DNA of 64,000 nt from Salvelinus alpinus (lineage: Eukaryota; Chordata; Actinopteri; Salmoniformes; Salmonidae). This document shows positions 46,901-58,900 of the stretch, piece after piece (position 1 is the first letter of the stretch; every line of letters begins with the position of its first letter). Below the pieces are notes generated by a model. It was not told the origin of the DNA, did not search any database, and saw only the letters and a list, made by a program, of their open reading frames with translations. The DNA lies in assembly GCF_045679555.1 (NCBI RefSeq), contig NC_092094.1, positions 19,677,905-19,741,904 on the forward strand, written 5' to 3'. Made by a program: the position numbers and the translations under genes.

Positions 46901-49900
46901 AGCTGCCCTGCGGTACACCACACGTTACATGTTTGACATTAGAGAAGCTTCCATTAAAGAAAACCCTCCGTTCTATCAGATAGCTCTGAATCCACGATAT
47001 AGCAGAAGTTGAAAAGCGACAACGCACAAGTTTTTTTCAACAACAGGTTATGGTCAATAATATCAAAGGCTGCACTGAAATCTAACAGTACAGCTCCCAC
47101 ATTCTTCTTATCAATTTCTTTCAATCAATCAGCAGTCATTTGTGTCGGTGCAGTACATAGTGTCCTCCTTTTTTATTTTTTTATTTGTAATAATGACAAT
47201 TACAACAATACTGAATGAACACTTATTTTAACTTAATATAATACATCAATAAAATCAATTTAGCTTCAAATAAATAATGAAACATGTTCAATTTGGTTTA
47301 AATAATGCAAAAACAAAGTGTTGGAGAAGAAAGTAAAAGTGCAATATGTGCCATGTAAGAATGCTAACGTTTAAGTTCCTTGCTCAGAACATGAGAACAT
47401 ATGAAAGCTGGTGGTTCCTTTTTACATGAGTCTTCAATATTCCCAGGTAAATTTTAGGTTGTAGTTATTATAGGAATTATAGGACTATTTCTCTCTCTAC
47501 GATTTGTATTTCATATACCTTTGACTATTGGATGTTCTTATAAGCACTTTAGTATTGCCAGTGTAACAGTATAGCTTCGTTCCCTCTCCTCGCTCCTACC
47601 TGGGCTCAAACCAGGAACACATCGACAACAGCCACCCTCGAAGCAGCGTTACCCATGCAGAGCAAGGGGAACAACTACTCCAAGTCTCAGAACGAGTGAC
47701 GTTTGAAACGCTATTAGCGTGCACCCCGCTAACTAGCTAGCCATTTCACATCAGTTACACCAGCCTAATCTCGGGAGTTGATATGCTTGAAGTCATAAAT
47801 AGCGCAATGCTTGAAGCACAGCGACGAGCTGCTGGCAAAACGCACGAAAGTGCTGTTTGAAGGAATGCTTACGAGCCTCCTGGTGCCTACCATCGCTCAG
47901 TCAGACTGCTCTATCATATCATATACTTAATTATAACATAACACACAGAAATACAAGCCTTAGGTCATTAATATGGTCAAATCCAGAAACTATCATCTCG
48001 AAAACAAGACGTTTATTCTTTCAGTGAAATACGGAACCGTTACGTATTTTATCTAACGGGTGGCATCAATAAGTCTAAATATTCCTGTTACATTGCACAA
48101 CCTTCAATGTTATTTCATAATTACGTAAAATTCTGGCAAATTAGTTCGCAATGAGCCAGGCGGCCCAAACTGTTGCATATACCCTGACTCTGCGTGCAAT
48201 GAACGCAAGAGAAGTGACACAATTTCACCGGTTAATATTGCCTGCTAACCTGGAGATCTTTTAGCTAAATATGCAGGTTTAAAAATATACTTCTGTGTAT
48301 TGATTTTAAGAAAGGAATTGATGTTTATGGTTAGGTACAGTCGTACAACGATTGTGCTTTTTTTCGCAAATGCTTTTTTCGCAAATGCGCTTTTGTTAAA
48401 TCATCCCCCGTTTGGCGAAGTTGGCTGTCATTGTTAGGAAGAAATAGTCTTCACAGTTTGCAATGAGCTAGGCGGCCCAAACTGCTGCATATACCCTGAC
48501 TCTGTTGCAAGAGAAGTGACACCATTATCCTTGTTAATATTGCCTGCTAACATGCATTTCTTTTATCTAAATATGCAGGTTTAAAAAATATATACTTGTG
48601 TATTGATTTTAAGAAAGGCATTGATGTTTATGGTTAGGTACACGTTGGCGCAACGACAGTCCTTTTTCGCGAATGCCACCGCATAGATTATATGCAACGC
48701 AGGACACGCTAGATAAACTAGTAATATCATCAACCATGTGTAGTTAACTAGTGATTATGATTGATTGTTTTTTTATAAGTTTAATGCTAGCTAGCAACTT
48801 ACCTTGGCTTCTTACTGCATTCGCGTAACAGGCAGGCTCCTCGTGGAGTGCAATGTAATCAGGTGGTTACAGCGTTGGACTAGTTAACTGTAAGGTTGCA
48901 AGATTGAATCCCTGAGCTGACAAGGTAAACATCTGTCATTCTGCCCCTGAACAAGGCAAGTTAACCCACCGTTCCTAGGCCGTCATTGAAAATAAGAATG
49001 TGTTCTTAACCGACTTGCCTAGTTAAATAAAGGTGTAAAAAAAAAAATGGTCGACCTCTAGTCTGGATGCTCATTAATCACATCAGACCAACAAATATTT
49101 TTTACATAAGTCACAGCAAAATCTTTTGTATTTATTCTTATTTTAGGCCCAGCTTTTGGAACGTTGGATTTCCTGGATATAGCCACTATATTGTGATCAC
49201 TGCATCCAACGGGTATGGATACAGCTTTACAACAAAGTTACAGTATTAGTAAAAATGTGAGCAGACTGTACCGCCCTCTGGAGTGCCTTGCGCGTGGTGC
49301 AGTTGCTGTTCCAGGTGGTTGTACAGCCCGACAGGATACCCACAATTGTGCATCTGTAAAAGTTTCTGAAGGTCTTAGGGGCCAAGCCAAATGTCTTCAG
49401 CCTCCTGTTGTGCCTTCTTCACCACACTGTCTGTGTGGGTGGACCATTTCAGATCGTCAGTGATGTGTACTCCGAGGAACGTGAAGCTTTCCACCTTCTC
49501 TACAGCGGTCCCATCGATGTTGATAGGGTTACAATGAGAAGCTTCCTCTTGAGTGGACAGCTTGATTAAAAAAACAGTCAATATTCAGGTCTCCAAGAAA
49601 GTAGACCTCTCTGTTTACATCACATACACTATCAAGAATTTCACACATTATTTAGATACTGACTGTTTACACTATCCCTGTAATGCTTAGAGGAGATATT
49701 ACGTCAAGTGTTATTGAAGTATGGTGTGTTTTAAAAAATATATATATAACCTTTATCTAACTAGGCAGGTTAAGAACAAATTCTTATTTACAATGACAGC
49801 CTACCAGGGAACAGTGTGTTAACTGCCTTGTTCATGGGGCAGAACGACAGATTTTTACCTTGTCCGCTCGAGGATTCGATCCAGCAACCTTTCGGTTACT

Positions 49901-52900
49901 GGCCCAATGCTCCAACCACTAGGCTACCTGCTACTTGCCGGTTAACCAGTCAAATGTTTGGACACCTACTCATTCAAGGCTTTTTCTTTATTTGAACTAT
50001 TTTCTACATTGTAGAATGACAGTGAAGACATCAAAAATATGAAATAACACGTATGGAATCCTGTAGTAACCAAAGAGTTAAACAAATCAAAATACATTCG
50101 AGATTTGTCAAAGTAGCCACACTTTGCCTTGATGACAGCTTTGCACACTTGGCATTCTCTCAACCAGCTTCACGAGGAATGCTTTCCCAACAGTCTTGAA
50201 GGAGTTCCCACATATGCTGAGCACTTGTTGGCTGCTTTTCCTTCACTCTGAGGTCCGACTCATCCCAAACCATCTCAATTGGGTATAGGTCGGGTGATTG
50301 TGGAGGCCAGGCCATCTGATGCAGCACTACATCACTATCCTTCTTGGTCAAATAGCCCGTACACAGCCTGGAGGTGTGTTGGGTCATTGTCCTGTTGATA
50401 AACAAATGATAGGCCATCCCATCTGGTTTGGGCTTAGTGGGACTATCACTGCAGAATGCTGTGGTAGCCATGCTGGTTAAGAGTGCCTTGAATTCTAAAT
50501 AAATCACTGACAGTGTCACCAGCAAAGCACCATCACACCACCACCTCCATGCTTCATGGTGGGAACCACAGATTCGGAGATCATCCGTTCACCTACTCTG
50601 CGTCTCAAAGACATGGCGGTTGGAACAAAAATCTAAAATTTGGACTCCAGACCAAAGGACAGATTTCTACCGGTCTAATGTCCATTGCTCATGTTTCTTG
50701 GCCCAAGCAAGTCACTTCTTCTTATTGGTGTCCTCTAATAGTGGTTTCTTTGCAGCAGTTTGACCATGAAGGCTTGATTTCACGCAGTCTCTGAACAGTT
50801 GATGTTGAGATGTCTGTTACTTGAACTCTGTGAAGCATTTATTTGTGCTGCAATTTCTGAGGCTGGTAACTCTAATGAACTTATCCTCTGCAGCAGAGGT
50901 AACTCTGGGTCTTCCTTTCCTGTGGTGGGCCTCATGAGAGCCAGTTTCATCATAGCGCTTGATGGTTTTTGCGACTGCACTTAAAGAAACGTTCAAAGTT
51001 CTTTACATTTTCTGGACTGTTTCTCTTTGCTTATTTGAGCTGTTCTTGTCATAATATGGACTTGGTCTTTTACCAAATAGGGCTCTCTCTGTATACCACC
51101 CCTACCTTGTCACAACACGACTGATTAGCTCAAATGCATTAAGAAGGAAAGAAATTCCACAAATGAAGTTAATGCACACCTGTTAACTGAAATGCATTCC
51201 ATGTGACTACCTCATGAAGCTGGTTGAGAGAATGCCAAGTGTGTGCAAAGCTGTCAAGGCAAAAGGTGGCTACTGAAGAATCTCTAATATAAAATATACT
51301 TTTTTTTGGTTACTACAGGATTCCATATGTGTTTTTTCATAGTTTGTCTACACTATTATTCTACAATGTATAAAATAGTAAAAATTTAGAAAAACCCTTG
51401 AATAAACTTTTGACTGGTACTGTACATGCATCAACACCTCCCCCTTAAGCATTCCTGTCTCTTCTATAGCTGTTGTATTGCTTCTGCTGGATCATCAAAT
51501 TAATTATCATGCCTAATATGAATGTTATCTGATGTTAGCAAGTTATTGATTTCATTAACCTTATTTCTAAGGCTACGCATATTAATATGGGCTATTTTCA
51601 GCCCTTTCCTGAGTAGCTTATCAGAGATAGACAGACATAATATGGAAAATATCAAACAAAGCAAGAGAAAAAATATATACATTCAGCAGCCCATTAATTA
51701 GTCCGTGTGTGTGCAATTACGTCCACAACCATGTTGTTCCGGCTTGATTGTCCCTCGATGATAATCTGATTTCAGGTTTATTAGCTGACTCCACCAGTAT
51801 TTGGACGCAACAGTTGAAGCTATTTTCTTGTAGAACAATTTTTGTTTTTAAAAAGATTTGGTCATTGTCATGGTTACTCCTCATAGTTCCAGACAGGGCA
51901 GGTCACTGGAAAATTAGAAACAACAAATGGCAGGGATCTAGACAGCCTCAAGCCCGTGACAATCCACGGTCCCAGCCACAATGGCTAACTGCGTCACAGG
52001 CTGCATTCAAGCCCTCAAGAAGACGCAGCTATGCTAGCTGCTACGCCAAACAGCTCCTCAGACCCGGATTTGGTCGGCAGGATCACTGGATAGATGGTAG
52101 CGGTCCCAGCAACTGATACCAACCGCGTCGCGGGATCCAAATTCAAAAGGTAGTTGGCTATTAACTTAACTTTTTCAATAGACTTAAAACTTTCCAAAAC
52201 AACAAACCGAGCTCTCCCGCGTTCAACAGGAAGTGACGTGTGTGTGCAATGTGTTCAAGATGATCGCATTAACCTGGTCAGTATAGGTCATGGAAAGTGA
52301 GGTGTTCTTTTTTTATAGGTCAGCTTCTGTTTTTCAGAAACTACTGAGTAGACTGAGGAAGGTTAGACGAAGATTAGAAACATAACACTACTACAGTACC
52401 TGTTCTACGTACAGACTTTCAATGTGACAATCTAAATGCATCAGATTTCTGTAAATGTCTGTTTCTCTTGTCAGGAAGGACTTTTTCATTTGGTAATTGA
52501 GAGGGTGATGAATAGTACTGTCATTAACTGGCTCAATCCCTCAGGCAGCTCTGGGCTGGCTCAGCATGGAGCCTGATGTCATTGTGAACCCTTCAGTGTT
52601 TGACTACCAGGAACGTCTCTGTTAATGTTTCATAACCTAATAATGTAAAGTCTGCTTATCTGCAGAACACTCAGTCCAGTGTCCATGGACATATTGGAAA
52701 ATCTGTACACGCCAATGCATACATTTATGCGAAGCGTTAACATTGGATAAGAGGACAAAAAAACAATTTCTTTCACTATTTTATGGAGCTAAAAAAACAA
52801 GTGAAGCAAAGTCAGCCAGCCTGTGACATGACTTGAGTTCTAGTATTTGTATTGGCAAAGAGCTGTGTCATGTTGACCTCTACAGACAATTTTGGGTGGC

Positions 52901-55900
52901 AGGCCAGGCAGCAAGTCACATGTGACAGACTGCAGGGAGAAGAGGGGATGTGTGTTTTACACTAGTGTACGAGCTTGGTCCAAGAAATGCATGATTCCCT
53001 TTCTGAAGGATCTCATCTCTACCTGACACTGTTAGAGGTATTTATCGAACCAGGGTCTGTAGTGACGCCTCTAGCACTGAGATGCAGTGTCTTAGACCGC
53101 TACGCCACTCGGGAGCCCAGTGGGTTTAACAGTGGGTGTGGTGGTATCACTTACCCTTTGGTTTGTTCAGGGGTTTTAACACAGCATTGTTGAGTGCATA
53201 ATGGGAACTACCTAGAGGGAAGGGTTGCTAAATAGCTGTTCTCCCTTTTCCACCCTTTTCCTGTGAGGAGGGGAGGCCTGCCTTCCTCTCAGAGGAATGT
53301 GGGTGTGTGTCGGTATGTGTTTGTCCTGCGGTGAGGGTGAAGAGCTGTGTAACACGCCTGACAACAGATCACAACACCTCAAAGCTCTACAGCTACGGTC
53401 TTAGTTTCAACGTGACGGGCGCAGGTTATTGGGAAGTTCTGGTCTTTACAGGATAAATTGGTGTTTTCGGGTTTTCACACAGGGAGTGAAGGTGAGAACT
53501 ACAGGTTTGGACAGTTTGGTGTCTCAGGTTTGGTGTTTTTGTATTTTTATATGAAGTAGCCTAAATATCTAGACTAGAAATATCTATTTCGGTGTTGTCT
53601 GCTAATGCTCTGTTCTTGTGAGTTGCAGAAATCACTGTTCACTTTTGGTCATGCACGTAGTCTTATGACAAGGTTTCAAGGTGTTTTAGCTGCTAGCTTC
53701 TGAAGGTGATCTACTTAGCCTGATGCTGGAGATGGCTTTTATTAGTGCTTTACCATATGTTCTTTAGAGAAAATAGATATAGAATGAAAATAGTTTTATG
53801 GCTTCAGTAACTCAGTGAGGGCCTACTACTGATTATAACCTAAGATGCATATTGACTTGACTCGCGTATAAAACCAACGGATGTTACTCCCAACAGATTG
53901 AGACATTTCCCCTTGGTTCTCACACATGGCTGCTTTATCAAACCACTGCAACCTCTACCTAGAGAAGAGGGTTTTTAGAAAATGTATTTAAACCACTGTC
54001 CCACACGCAAATCAGCTTATAGCCAGCCAGAGTAAATGCTAGAAAGGGCTGGCGTTTGTTTTAATCCCCTGCCTGGCCTCCGGTGATGCAGCCTGGCCTC
54101 TCTGAGAGAATGTCCTTGTAAGGAGAACATAACCTTCAGTGACACCGTAGGCCCATAGGGTAAACTGTATTTTACATGGATACAGTAGGGGCCCCATTAG
54201 TTAGGAAAATGGGCTGTGAGTTCGATGCAAATAAGTAGTCATTTGCAAGCCTGTTTGAATGGAAGATGAGTGTACCAGAGCAGTTATGTAGCCTACCTGA
54301 ATGAACCGTAAAAGTTTAACCTTTTTTCTTTTCGTGGGGGAGATGCGATTTAGGCTGTCAGCAAGTGCTGTCAGGTCCAGGGCTACCTGCTGCCCCTACT
54401 GAAGGAGTTCAGTCTGATCCCTGAGGCAGCCATTTGCACACCATCTGACATGTGATGCAGCCAGCCACCCTAACCCAGCCCAACCCGCTCCTAGCCACCT
54501 CTGCTGTGCTAGCTGCAGCTATGGAAGATCCAATTGCTCTGCCCTGATCTCTGGATCTGAGCGTGGATTACATGTGAACAGGGATCCAAGTACGCCCTGG
54601 CGGATTACAGATTTGAAATATTAATCTCTTTGCATCTGCTTGCTCAGATCTGAGGGCAGATATGACTGGGATTAAAGGGTGGGAGGCTTGGAGAGACGCT
54701 AGAGGGGAACTCATGGATTAATACTAGGAAACTCTTACAGAAAGTGTTTTAAGGTAGAAGTTTTCAGTCTGGTGTACCGTTGGGTGAATGCCAAGGATGT
54801 GCCATAGTTCCCTAACCTCAAGTTCTCCTATATGGGATCCGATGGGTCTGTAGGAATGAGGGAGCATCATTTGGTTGAAAGGGGAGATGGGAATAGGGGC
54901 ACTGAGACAGATACCGTTCAGGGATGTTTTTAGCCTGCAGGAGTCGGGGTGTTTTATTTTGTTGCAGTTGGAGTAGACATCTGTGTTAGTGGAGTAGTAG
55001 GCATTCATATAATTTGTCGTGACTTTACTTTCATTAATCTGATGACTGTTATTTATTTAATCCACTATGTTAAATTGTTACCCAATTGTTGTTTTTATTA
55101 ATCATGTAACAATTCACTCATTAGGATTTGGGGCACCACTGAAGAAGTTGTTTAGAGAGTTACCATCTCCCGAATTAAACTCTGTTTTTTACGTATTTCA
55201 TCAATAAACAGTCATCTTATTAATCATTACCTCTTATCAAATACTCATTCTGAACGATCGTAACCTTGGATCTGCAAAAATGTATTTGTGTGAAATGCCT
55301 TTGTTTGTCGTTTATCTTGGTCGGAACCAAGCCTTCTCGTAAAGTTGTTGGCTTTTCAGCTGTATGGCTTTAATTGTCCGAAAGGGGTCTCCCCTTTCCC
55401 GTCTAATGTTGTTCAGTCTGGAAGATAACCAGCCATGTCAACGGTTCCCATTTGGTGATGAGCGTAGTAGGAGAGTCTCACTTAGATTCGCTTTTCTCGA
55501 TATCTGACTTAAGACGGCTAATCAGCTGTACCAGCGATGGTCTGAAGTGAGCTTCTCACCTCTTCCTCCTCGTGTTGGTATTGAGGATTCGGACCACGAT
55601 GGACATGAGCTGCAGCTCTTCGTCTCTCTGGTCTAAAGGAAGGAGAGTTTATTTCTTCACCTCGTGTTGAGGTTCAGAGTTTCAACCATTTAAAACATGT
55701 AGCTCTCGCCTCACGTTTCCTGGTCTAAAGGGTGATTCCTCTTCCAAGCCTTTATGCACTCTTGGTCAAAAGGGGCGTTCCGTCATGCTGACAAGCTCTC
55801 TGACCTCACTCGGGGCGTGGCTACTTAATGTGCAAAGGATATCAAAAACTATCTCATTAGAAAACTAAAATCACACATGCCTTCATCACTTTTCATTTTG

Positions 55901-58900
55901 TATTCACAACATATTGGATGAAAACTTGACAGATAAAGGGGGTATCCTTTCCAAGTTACAGTATTTGGTCCACACAGTTTTTAATAACATCACAAAATGA
56001 AAAACAATGACATTCGTTTTCTACATCTCCCCACTGACCATTTCCCACATCGTTACGTTAGAAATATTGTTCCATTATTCACTTTTTGGACGCTAGAGTT
56101 TTGGGTGGACAAAAGTGTCTGTGAACAAAGACATTCCTTTGCTTCAGGCCTGGGCAATTCCAGTCCTCGGGGGCCTGATTGGTGTCACACTTTTCCCCCA
56201 TCCCTAGCAAACACACCTGATTTAAACTAATTGCATTTTTAACTGAAGATCATGATTTAGTTTAGGTGTGTTAGCTGGGGCAAAAGTGTGACACCAATCA
56301 GGCCCCCGAGGGCTGGAGGTTCCCAGGCCTGCGTTTGGTTGATACTAAAGACCAAGAGGGAGTGTCTCTCTGTCTACACGACCGGGTGTGAAAGGTCGAC
56401 CATCCAGCAGCTCCCCCACCCGTCTGATCTGATGCATTCTGATCCTCACAGGACAGTCATGACACCTTTTTTAATATCCAGATTCACTCAACAGCCATAT
56501 ATGACTGTCAGATTACATAATGTCAGGCTTTTGACCCTGTTAGTTCTCATCCATACCACTAGGTGGCATGAAAACCATAGAGTTGTTGTGCATACAAACA
56601 CAAACTTGTCACATCAATGATGTGTATAAACCTTGGATGACTGACAGGGGGTGCTGTATTGAAGTGACCGCACAGCCATTTTGGTACTCCTGCATTGTAA
56701 AATATATTTCAGAAGCTATAGATATTTAACATCAACATTAGTTTTTGACAAGTATATTCTATTACAGTCACCTTAATGCTTACTTAGAAATTATATGTGA
56801 ACTGAACATAAAAATATATATACAGTAGTAGTCAAAAGTTTGGTGGGCACCTACTCATTCCAGGATTATTTTTTTTTACTATATTCTACACTATATTCTA
56901 TTCTAGAATAACAGTGAAGACATCAAAACTATGAAATAACACATATAGTAGTAATCAAAATAATTTATTTGAGATTCTTCAAAGTAGCCACCCTTTGCCT
57001 TGATGACAGCTTTGCACACTTGTCATTCTCTCAACCAGCTTCACCTGGAATGCTTTTCCAACAGTCTTGAAGGAGTTCCCACATATGCTGAGCACTTGTT
57101 GGCTGCTTTTCCTTCACTTTGCAGTCCAAATCATCCCATACCATCTCAATTGGGTTGAGGTCGAGTGATTGTGGAGGCCAGGTCATCTGATGCAGCACTA
57201 CATCACTCTCCTTCTTGGTCAAATAGCCCTTACACCGCCTGAAGGTGTGTTGCGTTATTGTCCTGTTGAAAACAAATGATAGTCCCACTAAGCGCAAACC
57301 AGATGGGATGGTGTATCGCTGCAGAATGCTGTGATAGCCATGCTGGTTAAGTGTGCCGTGAATTCTAAATAAATCACTGACAGTGTCACCAGCAAAGCAC
57401 CCCCATACATCACAGCTCCTCCTCCATGCTTCATGGTGGGAACCACACATGCAGAGATCATCTGTTCACCTACTCAGCATCTCACTATCAAATTTGGACT
57501 CATCAGACCAAAGGACAGATTTTCACTGGTCTAATGTCCATTTCCTCGTGTTGGCCCAAGCAAGTCTCTTCTGCTTATTGGTGTCCTTTTAGTAGTGGTT
57601 TCTTTGCTGCAATTCAATCATGAAGGCCTGATTCACACAGTCTCCGCTGAACAGTTGATGTTGACGTGTCTGTTAAATACCTTATCCTCTGCAGCAGAGG
57701 TAACTCTGGGTCTTCCTTTCCTGTGGCGGTCCTCATGAGAGCCAGTTTGCGACTGTGCGACTGCACTTGAGACATTCAAATTTCTTGACATGTTCCGGAT
57801 TGACTGACCTCCGTGTCTTAAAGTAATGATGGACTGTCATTTCTCTTTGCTTATTTGAGCTGTTCTTGCCATAATATGGACTTAGCCTTGTTTGGTAAAA
57901 GACCATCTTCTGTATACCCCTCCCCCCTACCTTGTCACAACACATCTGATTTAGCTTAAAAAAAATCCACAAACAAACATTTAACAAGGCACACCTGTTA
58001 ATTGAAATGCATTCCAGGTGACTACCTCGTGAGGTTGGTTGAGAGAATGCAAAGCGTGTGCAAAGCTGTCATCAAGGCAAAGGGTGGCTACTTTGAAGAA
58101 TCTCAAATATAAAATATATTTTGATTTGTTTAACACTTTTGCTTACTTCATAGTTTTGATGTCTTCACTTTTATTCTACAATGTAGAAAATAGGACAAAT
58201 AAAGAAAAACCCTTGAATGAGTAGGTGTGTCCTAACTTTTGACTGGTTCTTTATTATAAGGGAGTACTAATTGGACCATACATAGCATCAGCGGTCCAGG
58301 GTTTATTTTTTTATATATATATATTATACCAATCCATCATTGATCACGAGCTTGGTTTGATTGTCTTCTAGCTTGTTCCCATTGCCCTATAGTCAGTCAG
58401 CCAAGAACAGCTACAGACATACAGCTCTCTGAGACCTTTTTAGAAGTCTGTTTCACCACTGTCAGAATTATTTATGCCACAGTGAATAATAGATGCAGCT
58501 GTTCTTGAGGTTTTACACTAGTCGATCCCTCCCATGGGCTATGGCCCTTTGTCAGTGGTGTATATTTGATGTATGTAACTTGTCACGGGTGTGTATTTTA
58601 TTTATGGGAGTTGTATTCATCAAGGGGAGGGTAAAACTGCCTCTTCACAAAGCAGTTGACAATAAACCACAGAAATATACATGAAGTGTTGTGATATCCT
58701 CTGTCTTCCTGAGAATGAGCAGCAGGAAGTCAACACAGCAGGTCTTTGGTAATTACGATAATGCAGTTTGGCTACTTCTGTAGTTTCAAGATAACTGTAC
58801 AGTAGCCTCCGATGAGCTGATGTTGGGGTTTCAGGTGGTGACTGTTTCTCAGATTTGCGTCATACATTTTTGTAATGTTGCTTGGAAATTTACAACAAAT

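Larger units (their letters stand above)
47168..49060. mobile_element. second copy of the hAT-like element, inverted
   Basis: Inverted relative to 22015-26928. For example TGACAATTACAACAATACTG and CATATGAAAGCTGGTGGTTC here match the complement of 23140-23420. It keeps the right terminus TCGACCTCTA (49051-49060), but the first ~100 bases at its left end are missing. It carries two inserts absent from the other copy: 47562-47759 and the SINE at 48862-49048. An internal stretch (48100-48320) is partly duplicated at 48440-48640. Confidence 0.75.
46335..52255 (-). mobile_element. fragmented LINE interrupted by at least five elements
   Basis: Pieces in minus-strand order are 52255-51425 (5' UTR and start of an APE-type endonuclease), 49735-49528, 49260-49061 and 47167-46335 (reverse transcriptase). 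The interrupting elements are a Tc1 (49945-51422), a SINE (49738-49936), a fragment of another LINE (49261-49528) and a hAT-like element (47168-49060). The hAT-like element itself holds a SINE and a 198-base element. The endonuclease start reads [20 protein letters not shown] on the minus strand near 51590. Confidence 0.7.

Noticed and set aside
56137..56339. 8-base target duplication for the 56145-56331 palindrome
   Set aside because: Flanks CTTTGCTT and CGTTTGGT match at only 4 of 8 positions.
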